From Streptomyces sp. V2I9 (lineage in GTDB: Bacteria > Actinomycetota > Actinomycetes > Streptomycetales > Streptomycetaceae), in the NCBI RefSeq assembly GCF_030817475.1, contig NZ_JAUSZJ010000002.1:2285501-2349500 (forward strand): a stretch of DNA of 64,000 bases, in the 5' to 3' direction. Made by a program: the position numbers and the translations under genes. Position 1 is the stretch's first letter, and each line of letters opens with the position of its first letter. Below, piece by piece: positions 7,376-15,195 of the stretch. Below the pieces are notes generated by a model. That model did not search any database and was not told where the DNA came from. It saw only the letters and a program-made list of their open reading frames with translations.

Positions 7376-9715
7376 ATGAGCGACGAGTCACAGCACTGGG
7401 CCCCCCGCGACCCCTCGGGCGCGGCGGCGGCACCGGGGGACGAGACCGGAAGGCCCCCCGGCGGGAAGGGCGGGGGCGGGAAGAAGGCGCGCCCCCGCCG
7501 GACCGGCTGGCGGCGCGCCGTGCCGACCTGGCGGATGTCCCTCGGCGCCCTTCTGGGGCTGGCGCTGCTCCTGGGCGCCGGGATCTTCGCCGCCTACCAG
7601 CTCGTCGACATCCCGGCCGCCAACGCCGCCGCCACCGCCCAGTCCAACGTCTACCTCTACAACGACGGCAGCGTCATCGCCCGCGACGGCGACGTGAACC
7701 GGGAGAAGGTCAAGCTCTCCCAGATCCCCGCGACCGTCCAGCACGCCGTGCTCGCCGCCGAGGACCGCGACTTCTACTCCGAGCGCGCCGTGGACGTGAA
7801 GGCGATGGCGCGCGCCGGCTGGAACACGGCTACCGGCAAGGGCAAGCAGGGCGGCTCCACCATCACCCAGCAGTACGTGAAGAACTACTACCTCGGCCAG
7901 GAACGCACGCTCCTGCGCAAGGCCAAGGAGTTCGTCATCGCGGTCAAGCTCAACCGCGAGAAGACCAAGGACCAGATCTTCGAGGGCTACCTCAACACCA
8001 GCTACTTCGGGCGCAACGCGTACGGAATCCAGGCCGCCGCCCAGGCGTACTACGGCAAGAACGTCGAGGACCTCGCCACCGCCGAAGGCGCGTACCTCGC
8101 CTCCCTGCTCAACGCCCCCAGCGCCTACGACGTCGTCGCCCACCCGGACAACGAACCCGCCGCCCGGCACCGCTGGAACTACGTCCTGGACGGCATGGTC
8201 AAGGAAGGCTGGCTCACCTCCGCCGAACGGGCGAACACCCGCTTCCCCACCCCCGGCAAGGCCAAGCCCTCGACCGGGCTCTCCGGCCAGCGCGGCTACA
8301 TCGTCCAGGCCGTCGAGGAGTACCTGGACCAGCGCGGCATCCTCGACGGGAAGACCCTCGCCACCGGCGGCTACCGCATCACCACCACCCTCGACAAGGC
8401 CAAGCAGGACGCCTTCGTCGAGGCCGTCGACGCCAACGTGACGTCGAAGACCAGCACCGACCGCACGGCCGACCGCAACGTCCGCGTCGGCGGGGCCTCG
8501 ATCGTGCCGGACACCGGCGAGGTCGTCGCCCTGTACGGCGGTATCGACTACACCAAGCAGTACGTCAGCAACGCCACCCGCCGCGATTACCAGGTCGGCT
8601 CCATCTTCAAGCCGTTCGTCCTCACCTCCGCCGTCGTCAACGACTCCACCACCCGGGACGGCCGGCGCATCACCCCGAACACCGTCTACGACGGCACCAA
8701 CAAACGCACGGTCGTCGGCCCCCAGGGCCCCACCGACTACGCCCCGGCCAACGAGGACGACGTCGACCACGGCGACATCACCGTGCGCACCGCCACCGAC
8801 AAGTCCGTCAACGCCGTCTACGCGCAGATGGCCCAGGACGTCGGCCCCGCGAAGGTCCGCGCCACCGCCGTCGCCCTCGGCATCCCCGCCGACACCCCCG
8901 ACCTCACCGCCTCCCCCTCCATCGCCCTCGGCACCGCCAACGCCAGCGTCCTCGACATGACCGAGGCGTACGCCACCCTCGCCGACCACGGACGGCACGG
9001 CCGGTACGTCCTCGTCGACAAGATCACCAAGGACGGCGCGGAGATCCGCCTGCCCGCACGCACGACCACCCGGGCCGTCACCCGCGAGGCCGCCGACACC
9101 ACCACCGCCGTCCTGCGCAGCGTCATCGAGGGCGGCACCGGCAGGGCGGCAGGGGCGGTGGGCCGCCCCGCCGCCGGCAAGACCGGCACCGCGGAGGAGG
9201 ACCGGGCCGCGTGGTTCGCCGGATACACCCCCGATCTCGCAACCGTCGTCGCCGTGATGGGCCAGAACCCCGACACCGGCGCCCAGACCCCGCTGTACGG
9301 GGCCCTCGGCCAGTCCCGCGTCAACGGCGGCGGAGCCCCGGCCGAGACCTGGGCCGCCTATACGGAAGCGGCGCTCCGCTCTTCCCCGCCCCAGGAGTTC
9401 GACCTGCGGCCGGCCCCTGGTTCCGACGAGGACGAGGCCCCGCTCGACGAGGACTCCGACGGCACCACGGACCCGTCCGCCACCTCGGACCCCGACTCCG
9501 ACCCCTCCGGCGACACCACGGACGACCCGTCCGGCGACACCCCGGCCACGCCCGGCACGGAGACCGGCGGAAACACCTCCGGCGACAGGGACGGGGGCCG
9601 CGACACGGGCGGAAACGACGGCGGCACGGACGGAGGCGGCACGGAGGAGGACGGCGGCGGTACGGACGGCGGCACGGCGGGCGAAGGCGCGAACGGCACC
9701 CGCGCGACCCGCTGA
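7376..9715 (+). CDS. Class A penicillin-binding protein (transglycosylase/transpeptidase)
   Basis: A 779-residue bifunctional peptidoglycan synthase. There is a basic cytoplasmic tail, a transmembrane anchor (about residues 55-75), then a GT51 glycosyltransferase domain with EDRDFYSE (129-136, catalytic Glu129) and GGSTITQQ (159-166). The transpeptidase domain has SxxK (Ser409-Lys412 in GSIFKPF), SVN (477-479) and KTG (602-604). All catalytic motifs are intact. Residues after about 690 are an Asp/Thr/Gly-rich disordered tail with repeated SDGTTD/GDTTDD and GGTDGG runs, common in streptomycete PBPs. ATG at 7376 follows GAGGAG. It acts outside the membrane in cell-wall polymerisation. Confidence 0.95.
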   Translation: MSDESQHWAPRDPSGAAAAPGDETGRPPGGKGGGGKKARPRRTGWRRAVPTWRMSLGALLGLALLLGAGIFAAYQLVDIPAANAAATAQSNVYLYNDGSVIARDGDVNREKVKLSQIPATVQHAVLAAEDRDFYSERAVDVKAMARAGWNTATGKGKQGGSTITQQYVKNYYLGQERTLLRKAKEFVIAVKLNREKTKDQIFEGYLNTSYFGRNAYGIQAAAQAYYGKNVEDLATAEGAYLASLLNAPSAYDVVAHPDNEPAARHRWNYVLDGMVKEGWLTSAERANTRFPTPGKAKPSTGLSGQRGYIVQAVEEYLDQRGILDGKTLATGGYRITTTLDKAKQDAFVEAVDANVTSKTSTDRTADRNVRVGGASIVPDTGEVVALYGGIDYTKQYVSNATRRDYQVGSIFKPFVLTSAVVNDSTTRDGRRITPNTVYDGTNKRTVVGPQGPTDYAPANEDDVDHGDITVRTATDKSVNAVYAQMAQDVGPAKVRATAVALGIPADTPDLTASPSIALGTANASVLDMTEAYATLADHGRHGRYVLVDKITKDGAEIRLPARTTTRAVTREAADTTTAVLRSVIEGGTGRAAGAVGRPAAGKTGTAEEDRAAWFAGYTPDLATVVAVMGQNPDTGAQTPLYGALGQSRVNGGGAPAETWAAYTEAALRSSPPQEFDLRPAPGSDEDEAPLDEDSDGTTDPSATSDPDSDPSGDTTDDPSGDTPATPGTETGGNTSGDRDGGRDTGGNDGGTDGGGTEEDGGGTDGGTAGEGANGTRATR

Positions 9716-9731
9716 CGACCCCCGGGCCGGC

Positions 9732-9769
9732 GGACCGCCCCCGGCAGGTGGACCTGCCGGGGGCGGTCC
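9732..9769. terminator. Bidirectional terminator, 18-bp perfect stem
   Basis: Bases 9732-9749 pair perfectly with 9752-9769 around a 2-nt GG loop, in the 55-bp space between the convergent stops of the PBP and the SugE gene. It probably ends both transcripts. Confidence 0.9.
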
Positions 9770-9770
9770 G

Positions 9771-10091
9771 TCAGTGCCCGGACGTCGCCTTCAGGCCGAC
9801 CACGGCCACCAGCAGCAGACAGACGAAGAAGATCCGGGCGGCGGTCACCGGCTCGTTCAGCACGACCATGCCCAGGATCGCGGCCCCGGCCGCGCCGATA
9901 CCGACCCACACGCCGTACGCCGTACCGATCGGCAGCGTCTTCGCGGCGTGCGACAGCAGCACCATGCTCGCCACGATCCCGAGACCGGTGAACACGCTCG
10001 GCCACAGCCGGGTGAACCCCTCGGTGTACTTCATCCCGATCGACCAGCCCACTTCGAGCAGACCGGCGACGATCAACAGAACCCAGGCCAT
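9771..10091 (-). CDS. sugE: SMR-family guanidinium exporter (SugE/Gdx type)
   Basis: A 106-residue four-helix small multidrug resistance protein. It starts MAWVLLIVAGLLEVGWSIGM with the membrane-embedded Glu14 that binds substrate and proton, and has the TAYGVWVGIGAAGAA helix-3 motif and LNEP loop. The sequence pattern (MAWxxLxxAGxxEVxWxxGxKYTxGF) fits the SugE/Gdx branch, which exports guanidinium, rather than the EmrE branch. A probable guanidine-III riboswitch sits 41-80 nt upstream of the start, which supports this assignment independently. It acts as a dual-topology homodimer in the membrane. The ATG at 10091 begins helix 1 directly, preceded by GGAGG. Confidence 0.93.
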   Translation of the reverse strand: MAWVLLIVAGLLEVGWSIGMKYTEGFTRLWPSVFTGLGIVASMVLLSHAAKTLPIGTAYGVWVGIGAAGAAILGMVVLNEPVTAARIFFVCLLLVAVVGLKATSGH

Positions 10092-10131
10092 GACAGGCAC
10101 CTCCGACGAGAACCACGCGAACAGAACGGGT

Positions 10132-10171
10132 GCGTCGTCTTTTCCCACCCGGTACGGCGCGTCTCGTCGGG
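10132..10171 (-). promoter_or_regulatory. Guanidine-III (ykkC-III) riboswitch
   Basis: Read on the minus strand from 10171, the RNA runs CCCGACGAGACGCGCCGUACC then GGGUGGGAAAAGACGACGC. This matches, from memory, the compact class III guanidine aptamer of actinobacteria: the ACGAG segment, GCGCCGUACC, and the 3' AAGACG-CGC. CCCG (10168-10171) can pair with CGGG in the loop to form the pseudoknot, a compensated variant of the CCGG/CCGG pair in the reference RNA. One internal A-C mismatch remains in the main helix. It lies 40 nt before a SugE/Gdx exporter and should switch it on when guanidinium accumulates. Confidence 0.86.
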
Positions 10172-10200
10172 TGCCACCACCGTAGCAAAGAACAGGAAAA

Positions 10201-10228
10201 GGGCCTGGTGACAACGGTCACCAGACCC
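10201..10228 (-). terminator. Rho-independent terminator of the GroES-like gene
   Basis: On the minus strand GGGTCTGGTGAC and GTCACCAGGCCC form a 12-bp stem with a CGTT loop, followed directly by TTTTCC (10195-10200). It ends the upstream GroES-like transcript and insulates the riboswitch that starts about 30 nt further on. Confidence 0.85.
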
Positions 10229-10358
10229 TCCGGCCGCACCGCACCGCAGTCCGACCGCCGACGCGAACGCCGCCCCTGGCACCGACCGATGCGAACACCA
10301 ACACCGGCACCGACACCGACCGGCGCGCACGCCGACTACGGATGCCGCCTACGGATGC

Positions 10359-10712
10359 CTACAGATACAGCCCCGTCGAGTCCACCGAACCCTCGAACCG
10401 GTCGGCGGCCACGGCATGCAGATCGCGCTCCCGCATCAGCACGTACGCCACGCCCCGCACCTCGACCTCCGCACGGTCCTCGGGGTCGTACAGCACCCGG
10501 TCGCCGGGCTCCACCGTCCGCACGTTCTGCCCGACCGCGACCACGACCGCCCAGGCGAGCCGCCGGCCCACCGCCGCCGTCGCCGGGATCAGGATGCCGC
10601 CGCCGGAGCGCCGCTCGCCCTCGGCCGTGTCGTTCCGCACCAGTACCCGGTCGTGCAGCATCCGGATGGGCAGCTTGTCGTCGTGCAGGGTGCCGTCGGT
10701 GTTCTCGCTCAC
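10359..10712 (-). CDS. GroES-like (Cpn10 family) protein, orphan
   Basis: A 117-residue Cpn10-fold protein. It shows the core PIRMLHDRVLVRND, a glycine-rich mobile-loop-like stretch (GERRSGGGILIPATA), PGDRVLYDPED and a C-terminal beta strand. Unlike genuine groES it is not followed by groEL, and the C terminus is extended by about 15 residues (ADRFEGSVDSTGLYL). Streptomycetes carry such extra Cpn10 paralogues; a co-chaperone role is only inferred. The GTG start at 10712 follows a CAGGTAGG motif. No HrcA (CIRCE-like) repeat was seen upstream. Confidence 0.8.
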   Translation of the reverse strand: MSENTDGTLHDDKLPIRMLHDRVLVRNDTAEGERRSGGGILIPATAAVGRRLAWAVVVAVGQNVRTVEPGDRVLYDPEDRAEVEVRGVAYVLMRERDLHAVAADRFEGSVDSTGLYL

Positions 10713-10740
10713 GCCCGCAACCTACCTGCCGCACCCCGGA

Positions 10741-10805
10741 CCGTATGCCTCCGGGGGCACCCGGAGGCATACGGACAGCGGGAGCCGGACCGGTCCGGCT
10801 CCCGC
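10741..10805. terminator. Two consecutive perfect hairpins
   Basis: Hairpin 1 pairs 10741-10755 with 10760-10774 (15 bp, GGCA loop). Hairpin 2 is a 28-bp perfect palindrome at 10778-10805 with no unpaired loop. They lie between the stop of the DUF3618 gene and the start of the GroES-like gene, both on the minus strand, so a double terminator is the simplest reading. Confidence 0.8.
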
Positions 10806-10831
10806 CCGGTGCGGCCCCGTCCGGGGAACGC

Positions 10832-11149
10832 TCACTTCCCGCGGCGCTTCGACACGGTGATCAGCCCCACCACGCCGACCACCAGCAGCGCCGCGGGAAT
10901 CACGCGCTCCAGCCGCGGCGAGCCGTCCTCCGCGACGAACTGCGCCTTCACCTCCGACACCGAACGGTTCACCGCGACGAAGGCGCGGCCGGCCGTCCGG
11001 TCCACGGTCTGGGCCGCCTTCGCCTTGGCGTCGGTGATGATCGTCTTCGGGTGTACGCGCACCCCGATCTCGTCGAGCACCACAGCGAGCTGCTTACGCC
11101 TGCTGATGATGTCCGCCTCGATCTGCGCAGGGGTCCTGGCATCCGACAC
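10832..11149 (-). CDS. DUF3618 family protein with C-terminal membrane helix
   Basis: A 105-residue protein beginning SDARTPAQIEADIISRRKQL, the DUF3618 pattern, followed by a helical region (HPKTIITDAKAKAAQTVDRT) and a single C-terminal transmembrane helix (VIPAALLVVGVVGLITV) with a basic KRRGK tail. It is likely tail-anchored at the cytoplasmic membrane. The family has no established function. The GTG start at 11149 follows GGAGGCGG. It is divergent from bcp. Confidence 0.85.
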   Translation of the reverse strand: MSDARTPAQIEADIISRRKQLAVVLDEIGVRVHPKTIITDAKAKAAQTVDRTAGRAFVAVNRSVSEVKAQFVAEDGSPRLERVIPAALLVVGVVGLITVSKRRGK

Positions 11150-11292
11150 TGCGCCGCCTCCGTGGTCGTCGTCCGGTAAACCTTCGTCTGGATCCTTCGT
11201 CGACAGTCTGTCAGCTCGAACGCCCGCACACCCGGCGGCACCCCTATTACCCTCGGTCCCGTCCGACCCGTGCACCACCCGAGGAGAACCAG

Positions 11293-11760
11293 ATGAGCGA
11301 GCGACTGAAGCCCGGCGACACCGCTCCCGCCTTCACCCTTCCCGACGCCGACGGCAACGAGGTGTCGCTCGCGGACCACAAGGGCCGCAAGGTCATCGTG
11401 TACTTCTACCCGGCGGCCCTCACCCCCGGATGCACCAAGCAGGCCTGCGACTTCACCGACAATCTCGACGTCCTGGCCGCCGCCGGGTACGACGTCATCG
11501 GCATCTCCCCCGACAAGCCGGAGAAGCTCGCGAAGTTCCGCGACACGGAGAACCTCAAGGTCACCCTGGTGGGCGACCCGGCCAAGGAAACTTTGGAGGC
11601 GTACGGCGCCTTCGGCGAGAAGAAGCTCTACGGCAAAGTGGTGACGGGCGTGATCCGCTCCACCGTCGTCGTCGACGAGGACGGCAAGGTCGAGCACGCG
11701 TTCTACAACGTGAAGGCGACCGGCCACGTGGCCAAGATCATCAGGGACCTGGGCATCTGA
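11293..11760 (+). CDS. bcp: Thiol peroxidase Bcp (peroxiredoxin)
   Basis: A 155-residue peroxiredoxin of the Bcp/PrxQ group that reduces hydroperoxides with thioredoxin as electron donor in the cytoplasm. The active-site block YFYPAALTPGCTKQACDF contains the peroxidatic Cys47 and, five residues on, the resolving Cys52, the arrangement of two-cysteine Bcp enzymes. Length and the KVTLVGDPA and YGKVVTGVIRSTVVVD blocks are as expected. GAGGAG precedes the ATG. It is divergent from the DUF3618 gene and monocistronic. Confidence 0.95.
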   Translation: MSERLKPGDTAPAFTLPDADGNEVSLADHKGRKVIVYFYPAALTPGCTKQACDFTDNLDVLAAAGYDVIGISPDKPEKLAKFRDTENLKVTLVGDPAKETLEAYGAFGEKKLYGKVVTGVIRSTVVVDEDGKVEHAFYNVKATGHVAKIIRDLGI

Positions 11761-11802
11761 CCGCACCCCGAGCCCGCCCCTCCCCCACACGGTCCCGACA
11801 CC

Positions 11803-11819
11803 TTCTCCGGACCGGAGAA
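11803..11819. terminator. Short palindrome downstream of bcp
   Basis: TTCTCCGG-A-CCGGAGAA forms an 8-bp inverted repeat with a 1-nt centre, 43 nt after the bcp stop. It could be a weak terminator or an operator for the following transporter. Confidence 0.4.
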
Positions 11820-11929
11820 CCTGTCGAGATCGTGTGAGGGAGATCGCACAGCCCCACGAAGTCGGTTTGCGGCCGCCATCTCCGCGCAGAAGCCTTTCCT
11901 GGAACACCCTCCGAGGAAAGGACCCGGCC

Positions 11930-13426
11930 ATGGCGGCCCCCGACCCCCACCAGGCGGCCGACCCCGAAGCGGTCAAACGCCACCCCACGCTCTTCCGGGC
12001 CATCCGGAAGCGGCGGAACCCGCCGCTGCGCCGGACGGACATCACGGTCACGGACGACGCCGCGGTCAAGCGGGCCGTGAAAGCCGCCTCGCTCGGCAAC
12101 GCCATGGAGTGGTTCGACTTCGGCATCTACTCCTACCTCGCCGTCACGATCGGGCACGTCTTCTTCCCTTCCGGGAACGAGACCACCCAGCTGCTCTCCT
12201 CCTTCGCGACCTTCGCGGTGGCCTTCCTCGTACGCCCGCTGGGCGGCATGTTCTTCGGCCCCATGGGCGACAAGCTCGGCCGCAAGAAGGTCCTCGCGCT
12301 GACGATGATCCTGATGGCGATCGGCACGTTCGCCATCGGTCTGATCCCCTCGCACGCCACGATCGGCGTCTGGGCCGCGGTGCTGCTGATCTTCTTCCGC
12401 ATGCTCCAGGGCTTCTCGACGGGCGGTGAGTACGGCGGCGCCTCGACGTTCATCGCCGAGTACGCCCCCGACAAGCGGCGCGGTTTCTACGGCAGCTTCC
12501 TGGAGTTCGGCACCCTGGCCGGCTACGTCGGCGCGGCGGGCCTCGTCACCGCCCTGTACGCCTTGCTGACCGACGCCCAGATGGAAGCCTGGGGGTGGAG
12601 GATCCCGTTCCTCGTCGCGGGCCCGCTGGGCCTGGTCGGTCTCTACCTGCGACTGAAGCTGGACGAGACCCCGGCCTTCCAGAAGCTGGAGGGCGGGACC
12701 GCGCACGCGTCGGAGGCGGCGGACGGCGTCGAGGCCACGGCCAAGGGCGACCTCGCGAAGATCTTCCGGCAGTACTGGCCGACGCTGATCCTCTGCATCT
12801 GCCTGGTCGGCGCGTACAACATCACCGACTACATGCTGCTGTCGTACATGCCGACGTACCTCTCCGACGAGCTGGGCTACAGCGAGACGCACGGGCTGCT
12901 GATCCTGCTGGCCGTGATGGTGTTCCTGATGCTGATCATCAGCCAGGTCGGCAAGCTCTCCGACCGCTTCGGCCGCAAGCCGCTGCTGATGACCGGCATG
13001 CTGGGCTTCCTCTTCCTCTCGCTCCCCGCGTTCCTTCTCATCCGGGTCGACGGCATCCTCCCGATCACGATCGGCATGCTGATGCTGGGCCTCTCCCTGG
13101 TCTGCATGCTCGGCACCATGTCCGCGGCGCTCCCGGCCCTCTTCCCGACCCACGTGCGCTACGGGTCCCTGTCGGTCGGCTACAACCTCTCCGCCTCGAT
13201 CTTCGGCGGCACGACCCCGCTGGTGATCACGGCCCTGATCAGCTGGACCGGCTCCAACCTGATGCCGGCGTACTACGCGATGGCCGCGGCCCTGGTCGGT
13301 GTGATCGCGGTCGCCTGCATGAAGGAGACCGCCCAGCAACCGCTGATCGGCTCCCCGCCGTCGGTGGAGACGGACGAGGAGGCCGCGGAACTCATCCAGG
13401 CCCAGGCGCCGGAGCCGAAGTTCTGA
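11930..13426 (+). CDS. MFS transporter, metabolite:H+ symporter (MHS) family
   Basis: A 498-residue permease with about 12 transmembrane helices. Hallmarks of the MHS (ProP/ShiA/KgtP-like) family are ASLGNAMEWFDFGIYSYLA in helix 1, the loop 2-3 motif GDKLGRKKVL and GFSTGGEYGGASTFIAEY in helix 5. About 50 charged residues precede helix 1 and the C terminus is acidic. Substrates of relatives are proline, betaine, shikimate or dicarboxylates; the sequence does not single one out, though WFDFGIYSY is ProP-like. GAGGAAAGGA precedes the ATG at 11930. It is monocistronic. Confidence 0.9.
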   Translation: MAAPDPHQAADPEAVKRHPTLFRAIRKRRNPPLRRTDITVTDDAAVKRAVKAASLGNAMEWFDFGIYSYLAVTIGHVFFPSGNETTQLLSSFATFAVAFLVRPLGGMFFGPMGDKLGRKKVLALTMILMAIGTFAIGLIPSHATIGVWAAVLLIFFRMLQGFSTGGEYGGASTFIAEYAPDKRRGFYGSFLEFGTLAGYVGAAGLVTALYALLTDAQMEAWGWRIPFLVAGPLGLVGLYLRLKLDETPAFQKLEGGTAHASEAADGVEATAKGDLAKIFRQYWPTLILCICLVGAYNITDYMLLSYMPTYLSDELGYSETHGLLILLAVMVFLMLIISQVGKLSDRFGRKPLLMTGMLGFLFLSLPAFLLIRVDGILPITIGMLMLGLSLVCMLGTMSAALPALFPTHVRYGSLSVGYNLSASIFGGTTPLVITALISWTGSNLMPAYYAMAAALVGVIAVACMKETAQQPLIGSPPSVETDEEAAELIQAQAPEPKF

Positions 13427-13587
13427 CCCCTCCCGCCTCCCCTCCCCCGGATTCCCCGACGGACTCGACGGAACGGCCCGCCATGGAACGCGCTGCTCCG
13501 TTTTTCGGGCGTGACTGTCCGATAACCGGTTCGTTACTCCGTACGAGGCCGCGAACGCATGCGCGGCGGGGATCGGAGGGGATGGGG

Positions 13588-14217
13588 ATGGTTCGCTACA
13601 CGCGCGAGCTGCTGGAGGAAGCGGCGCGCATGACGACGAACGCCACCGATGCGGTGCTGTGGTGCGGCGGGAAACCGACACCTGGAAGCCGGAGCTATCT
13701 GCGCAAGAAGATGGCGGAGGCGGGTGTGGACATCACGCACTTCACCAGCACACGAGTGCGCCACACGGAAGAGAGGCTGCGCGCGTTGGTCGCGCGCTCC
13801 ACCAGCGTCGCCGACGTCGTACGGGGGTTGGGCATCAGCCCGGTAGGCGGTAACCACGCCCACATCAGCAGCCGCATCAGCGCTCTGCGCATCGACACGT
13901 CCCACTTCACCGCGGTGTCGTCCGGCGGGCGACGGTCCACACGCTCGACCGGAGACCGTCTGACTCTCCGTACGCCCGCGGACGGCAGAGTCTCCGGCGT
14001 CCGGCTCCGCAGAGAGCTCGTCCGGCGAGGAGTCGAGGACACATGCGCCGAATGCGGCAACACCGGTGAATGGCTGGGGCAACCGCTCCGGCTCGAAGTG
14101 GACCACGTCAACGGTGACTGGTGGGACAACCGTCCGGAGAATCTGCGCCTCCTCTGTCCCAACTGCCACGCGGCGACCGACACCTATCGGGGCCGCAAGC
14201 GCAGGAGCGCGCCGTGA
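13588..14217 (+). CDS. HNH endonuclease with two N-terminal modules
   Basis: A 209-residue putative nuclease. Two imperfect modules of about 50 residues precede the nuclease domain; the second ends RIDTSHF and the first DITHF. The HNH core has a Cys pair (CAECG), LEVDHVNGDWWDNRPENLRLL and a second Cys pair (CPNC), the layout of zinc-stapled HNH enzymes; the catalytic His of VDH and the Asn/His ligands are present. The second ATG at 13588 was chosen because GGAGG lies 8 nt upstream, whereas the ATG at 13582 is too close. Its stop overlaps the GTG of the next HNH gene. Known relatives are homing-type or phage nucleases; the target is unknown. Confidence 0.85.
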   Translation: MVRYTRELLEEAARMTTNATDAVLWCGGKPTPGSRSYLRKKMAEAGVDITHFTSTRVRHTEERLRALVARSTSVADVVRGLGISPVGGNHAHISSRISALRIDTSHFTAVSSGGRRSTRSTGDRLTLRTPADGRVSGVRLRRELVRRGVEDTCAECGNTGEWLGQPLRLEVDHVNGDWWDNRPENLRLLCPNCHAATDTYRGRKRRSAP

Positions 14218-15050
14218 GCGCCGCCTACCCCCCGGAACTGCTGGCGCGGGCAGCCTCGGAATCGACCAGCCTCGTCGATCTCCTGCGCCGGCTCGGCGCC
14301 CCTTTGGGCAGCCGGACACTGCGATACGTACGACAGCGGCTCGCGCACTACGGAGTCGACACATCCCACTTCGTGGAGGAAGACCTCCCGCCGCGAGAGC
14401 GTTGCGCCTATCCGTGTGAACTCCTTGCCGAAGCCGCTTCGCGCTCACGGAGCATCCGGGAGATGTTCACGTACATGGGCCTTCCACCGGCCGACAGTCC
14501 CTACGGCTACCTGCGCGCGAGAATGGACCGGCTCGGCATCGACACGTCCCACTTCACCAGTGGCCGCCGGTACGGAACGGCCCGGACTCCGCGCGCCGAC
14601 CTGTCACGAGCGGTCGCCGCGTCCCACAGCCTGGCCGGAGTCCTGAGAGCCCTGGGCCTGAACGACAAGAGCAACGCCGCCCGCGCGCGGGTGAAGCGGG
14701 ACATCGAAGCGTACGGCTTGTCAGTGGAGCACTTCACCGGACAAGGGCACAGCCGCGGAACGCGCTCACCGAACCGCATGTCCGCGGCGGAGATACTCCG
14801 CCGTCCGGACGCCGGAGCCTCTCGGACGAAGACGGCTCGATTACGACGGGCCCTGGACGAGGTCGGGGTTCCTCGGGCCTGCGTGAAGTGCGGCACCGGA
14901 GATACCTGGCGAGGTAGACGACTCGTCCTGGAGATCGACCACATCAACGGCGACCGGCTCGACAACCGCCGGGAGAACCTCCGTTACCTGTGTCCCTCAT
15001 GCCACAGCCAGACACCAACCTTCTCGAATCGCCGCGGCCTCGCACAGTAG
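14214..15050 (+). CDS. HNH endonuclease with three N-terminal modules
   Basis: A 278-residue putative nuclease coupled to the preceding one by a GTGA overlap. Three modules of about 50 residues, each of the form YPxELLxxAAxxS...LRRLG...GVDTSHF, cover residues 1-170. The C-terminal HNH domain has CVKCG, LEIDHINGDRLDNRRENLRYL and CPSC. Codon 210 (14841-14843) is TTA, read in streptomycetes by the bldA tRNA, so translation may be tied to differentiation. GCAGGAG precedes the GTG. The gene stops 12 nt before a tRNA gene. The modules are probably DNA-reading units; this is inference. Confidence 0.85.
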   Translation: MSAAYPPELLARAASESTSLVDLLRRLGAPLGSRTLRYVRQRLAHYGVDTSHFVEEDLPPRERCAYPCELLAEAASRSRSIREMFTYMGLPPADSPYGYLRARMDRLGIDTSHFTSGRRYGTARTPRADLSRAVAASHSLAGVLRALGLNDKSNAARARVKRDIEAYGLSVEHFTGQGHSRGTRSPNRMSAAEILRRPDAGASRTKTARLRRALDEVGVPRACVKCGTGDTWRGRRLVLEIDHINGDRLDNRRENLRYLCPSCHSQTPTFSNRRGLAQ

Positions 15051-15062
15051 AGTGGTGCGCGC

Positions 15063-15138
15063 GGGTCCGTACCCCAGCTGGCCTAGAGGGCGCCGGTTTA
15101 GGTCCGGTGTGTCGTGGGTTCGAGTCCCACCGGGCCCA
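15063..15138 (+). tRNA. tRNA-like gene, class I body, anticodon UAG (nominally Leu)
   Basis: The acceptor GGGTCCG (15063-15069) pairs fully with CGGGCCC (15131-15137), followed by discriminator A. The T arm is GTGGG-TTCGAGT-CCCAC. The anticodon arm is GCCGG-TTTAGGT-CCGGT, giving anticodon UAG with G37, which would read CUA (Leu). The variable region is only 5 nt (GTGTC), whereas bacterial tRNA-Leu normally has a long variable arm. The D arm is irregular (only three clear pairs, one extra base). No CCA is encoded. It is either an unusual tRNA, a tRNA-like RNA or a decayed copy. Confidence 0.75.
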
Positions 15139-15143
15139 CAGGT

Positions 15144-15188
15144 ACAGGGCGGCTGTGACCTTCATTTCGAAGGGAGCAGCCGCCCTGT
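15144..15188 (+). terminator. Terminator after the UAG tRNA
   Basis: ACAGGGCGGCTG (15144-15155) pairs with CAGCCGCCCTGT (15177-15188). An inner CCTTC/GAAGG pair extends the stem. It lies 5 nt after the tRNA 3' end and immediately before the convergent rdgB stop. Confidence 0.9.
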
Positions 15189-15195
15189 CTCCCTG

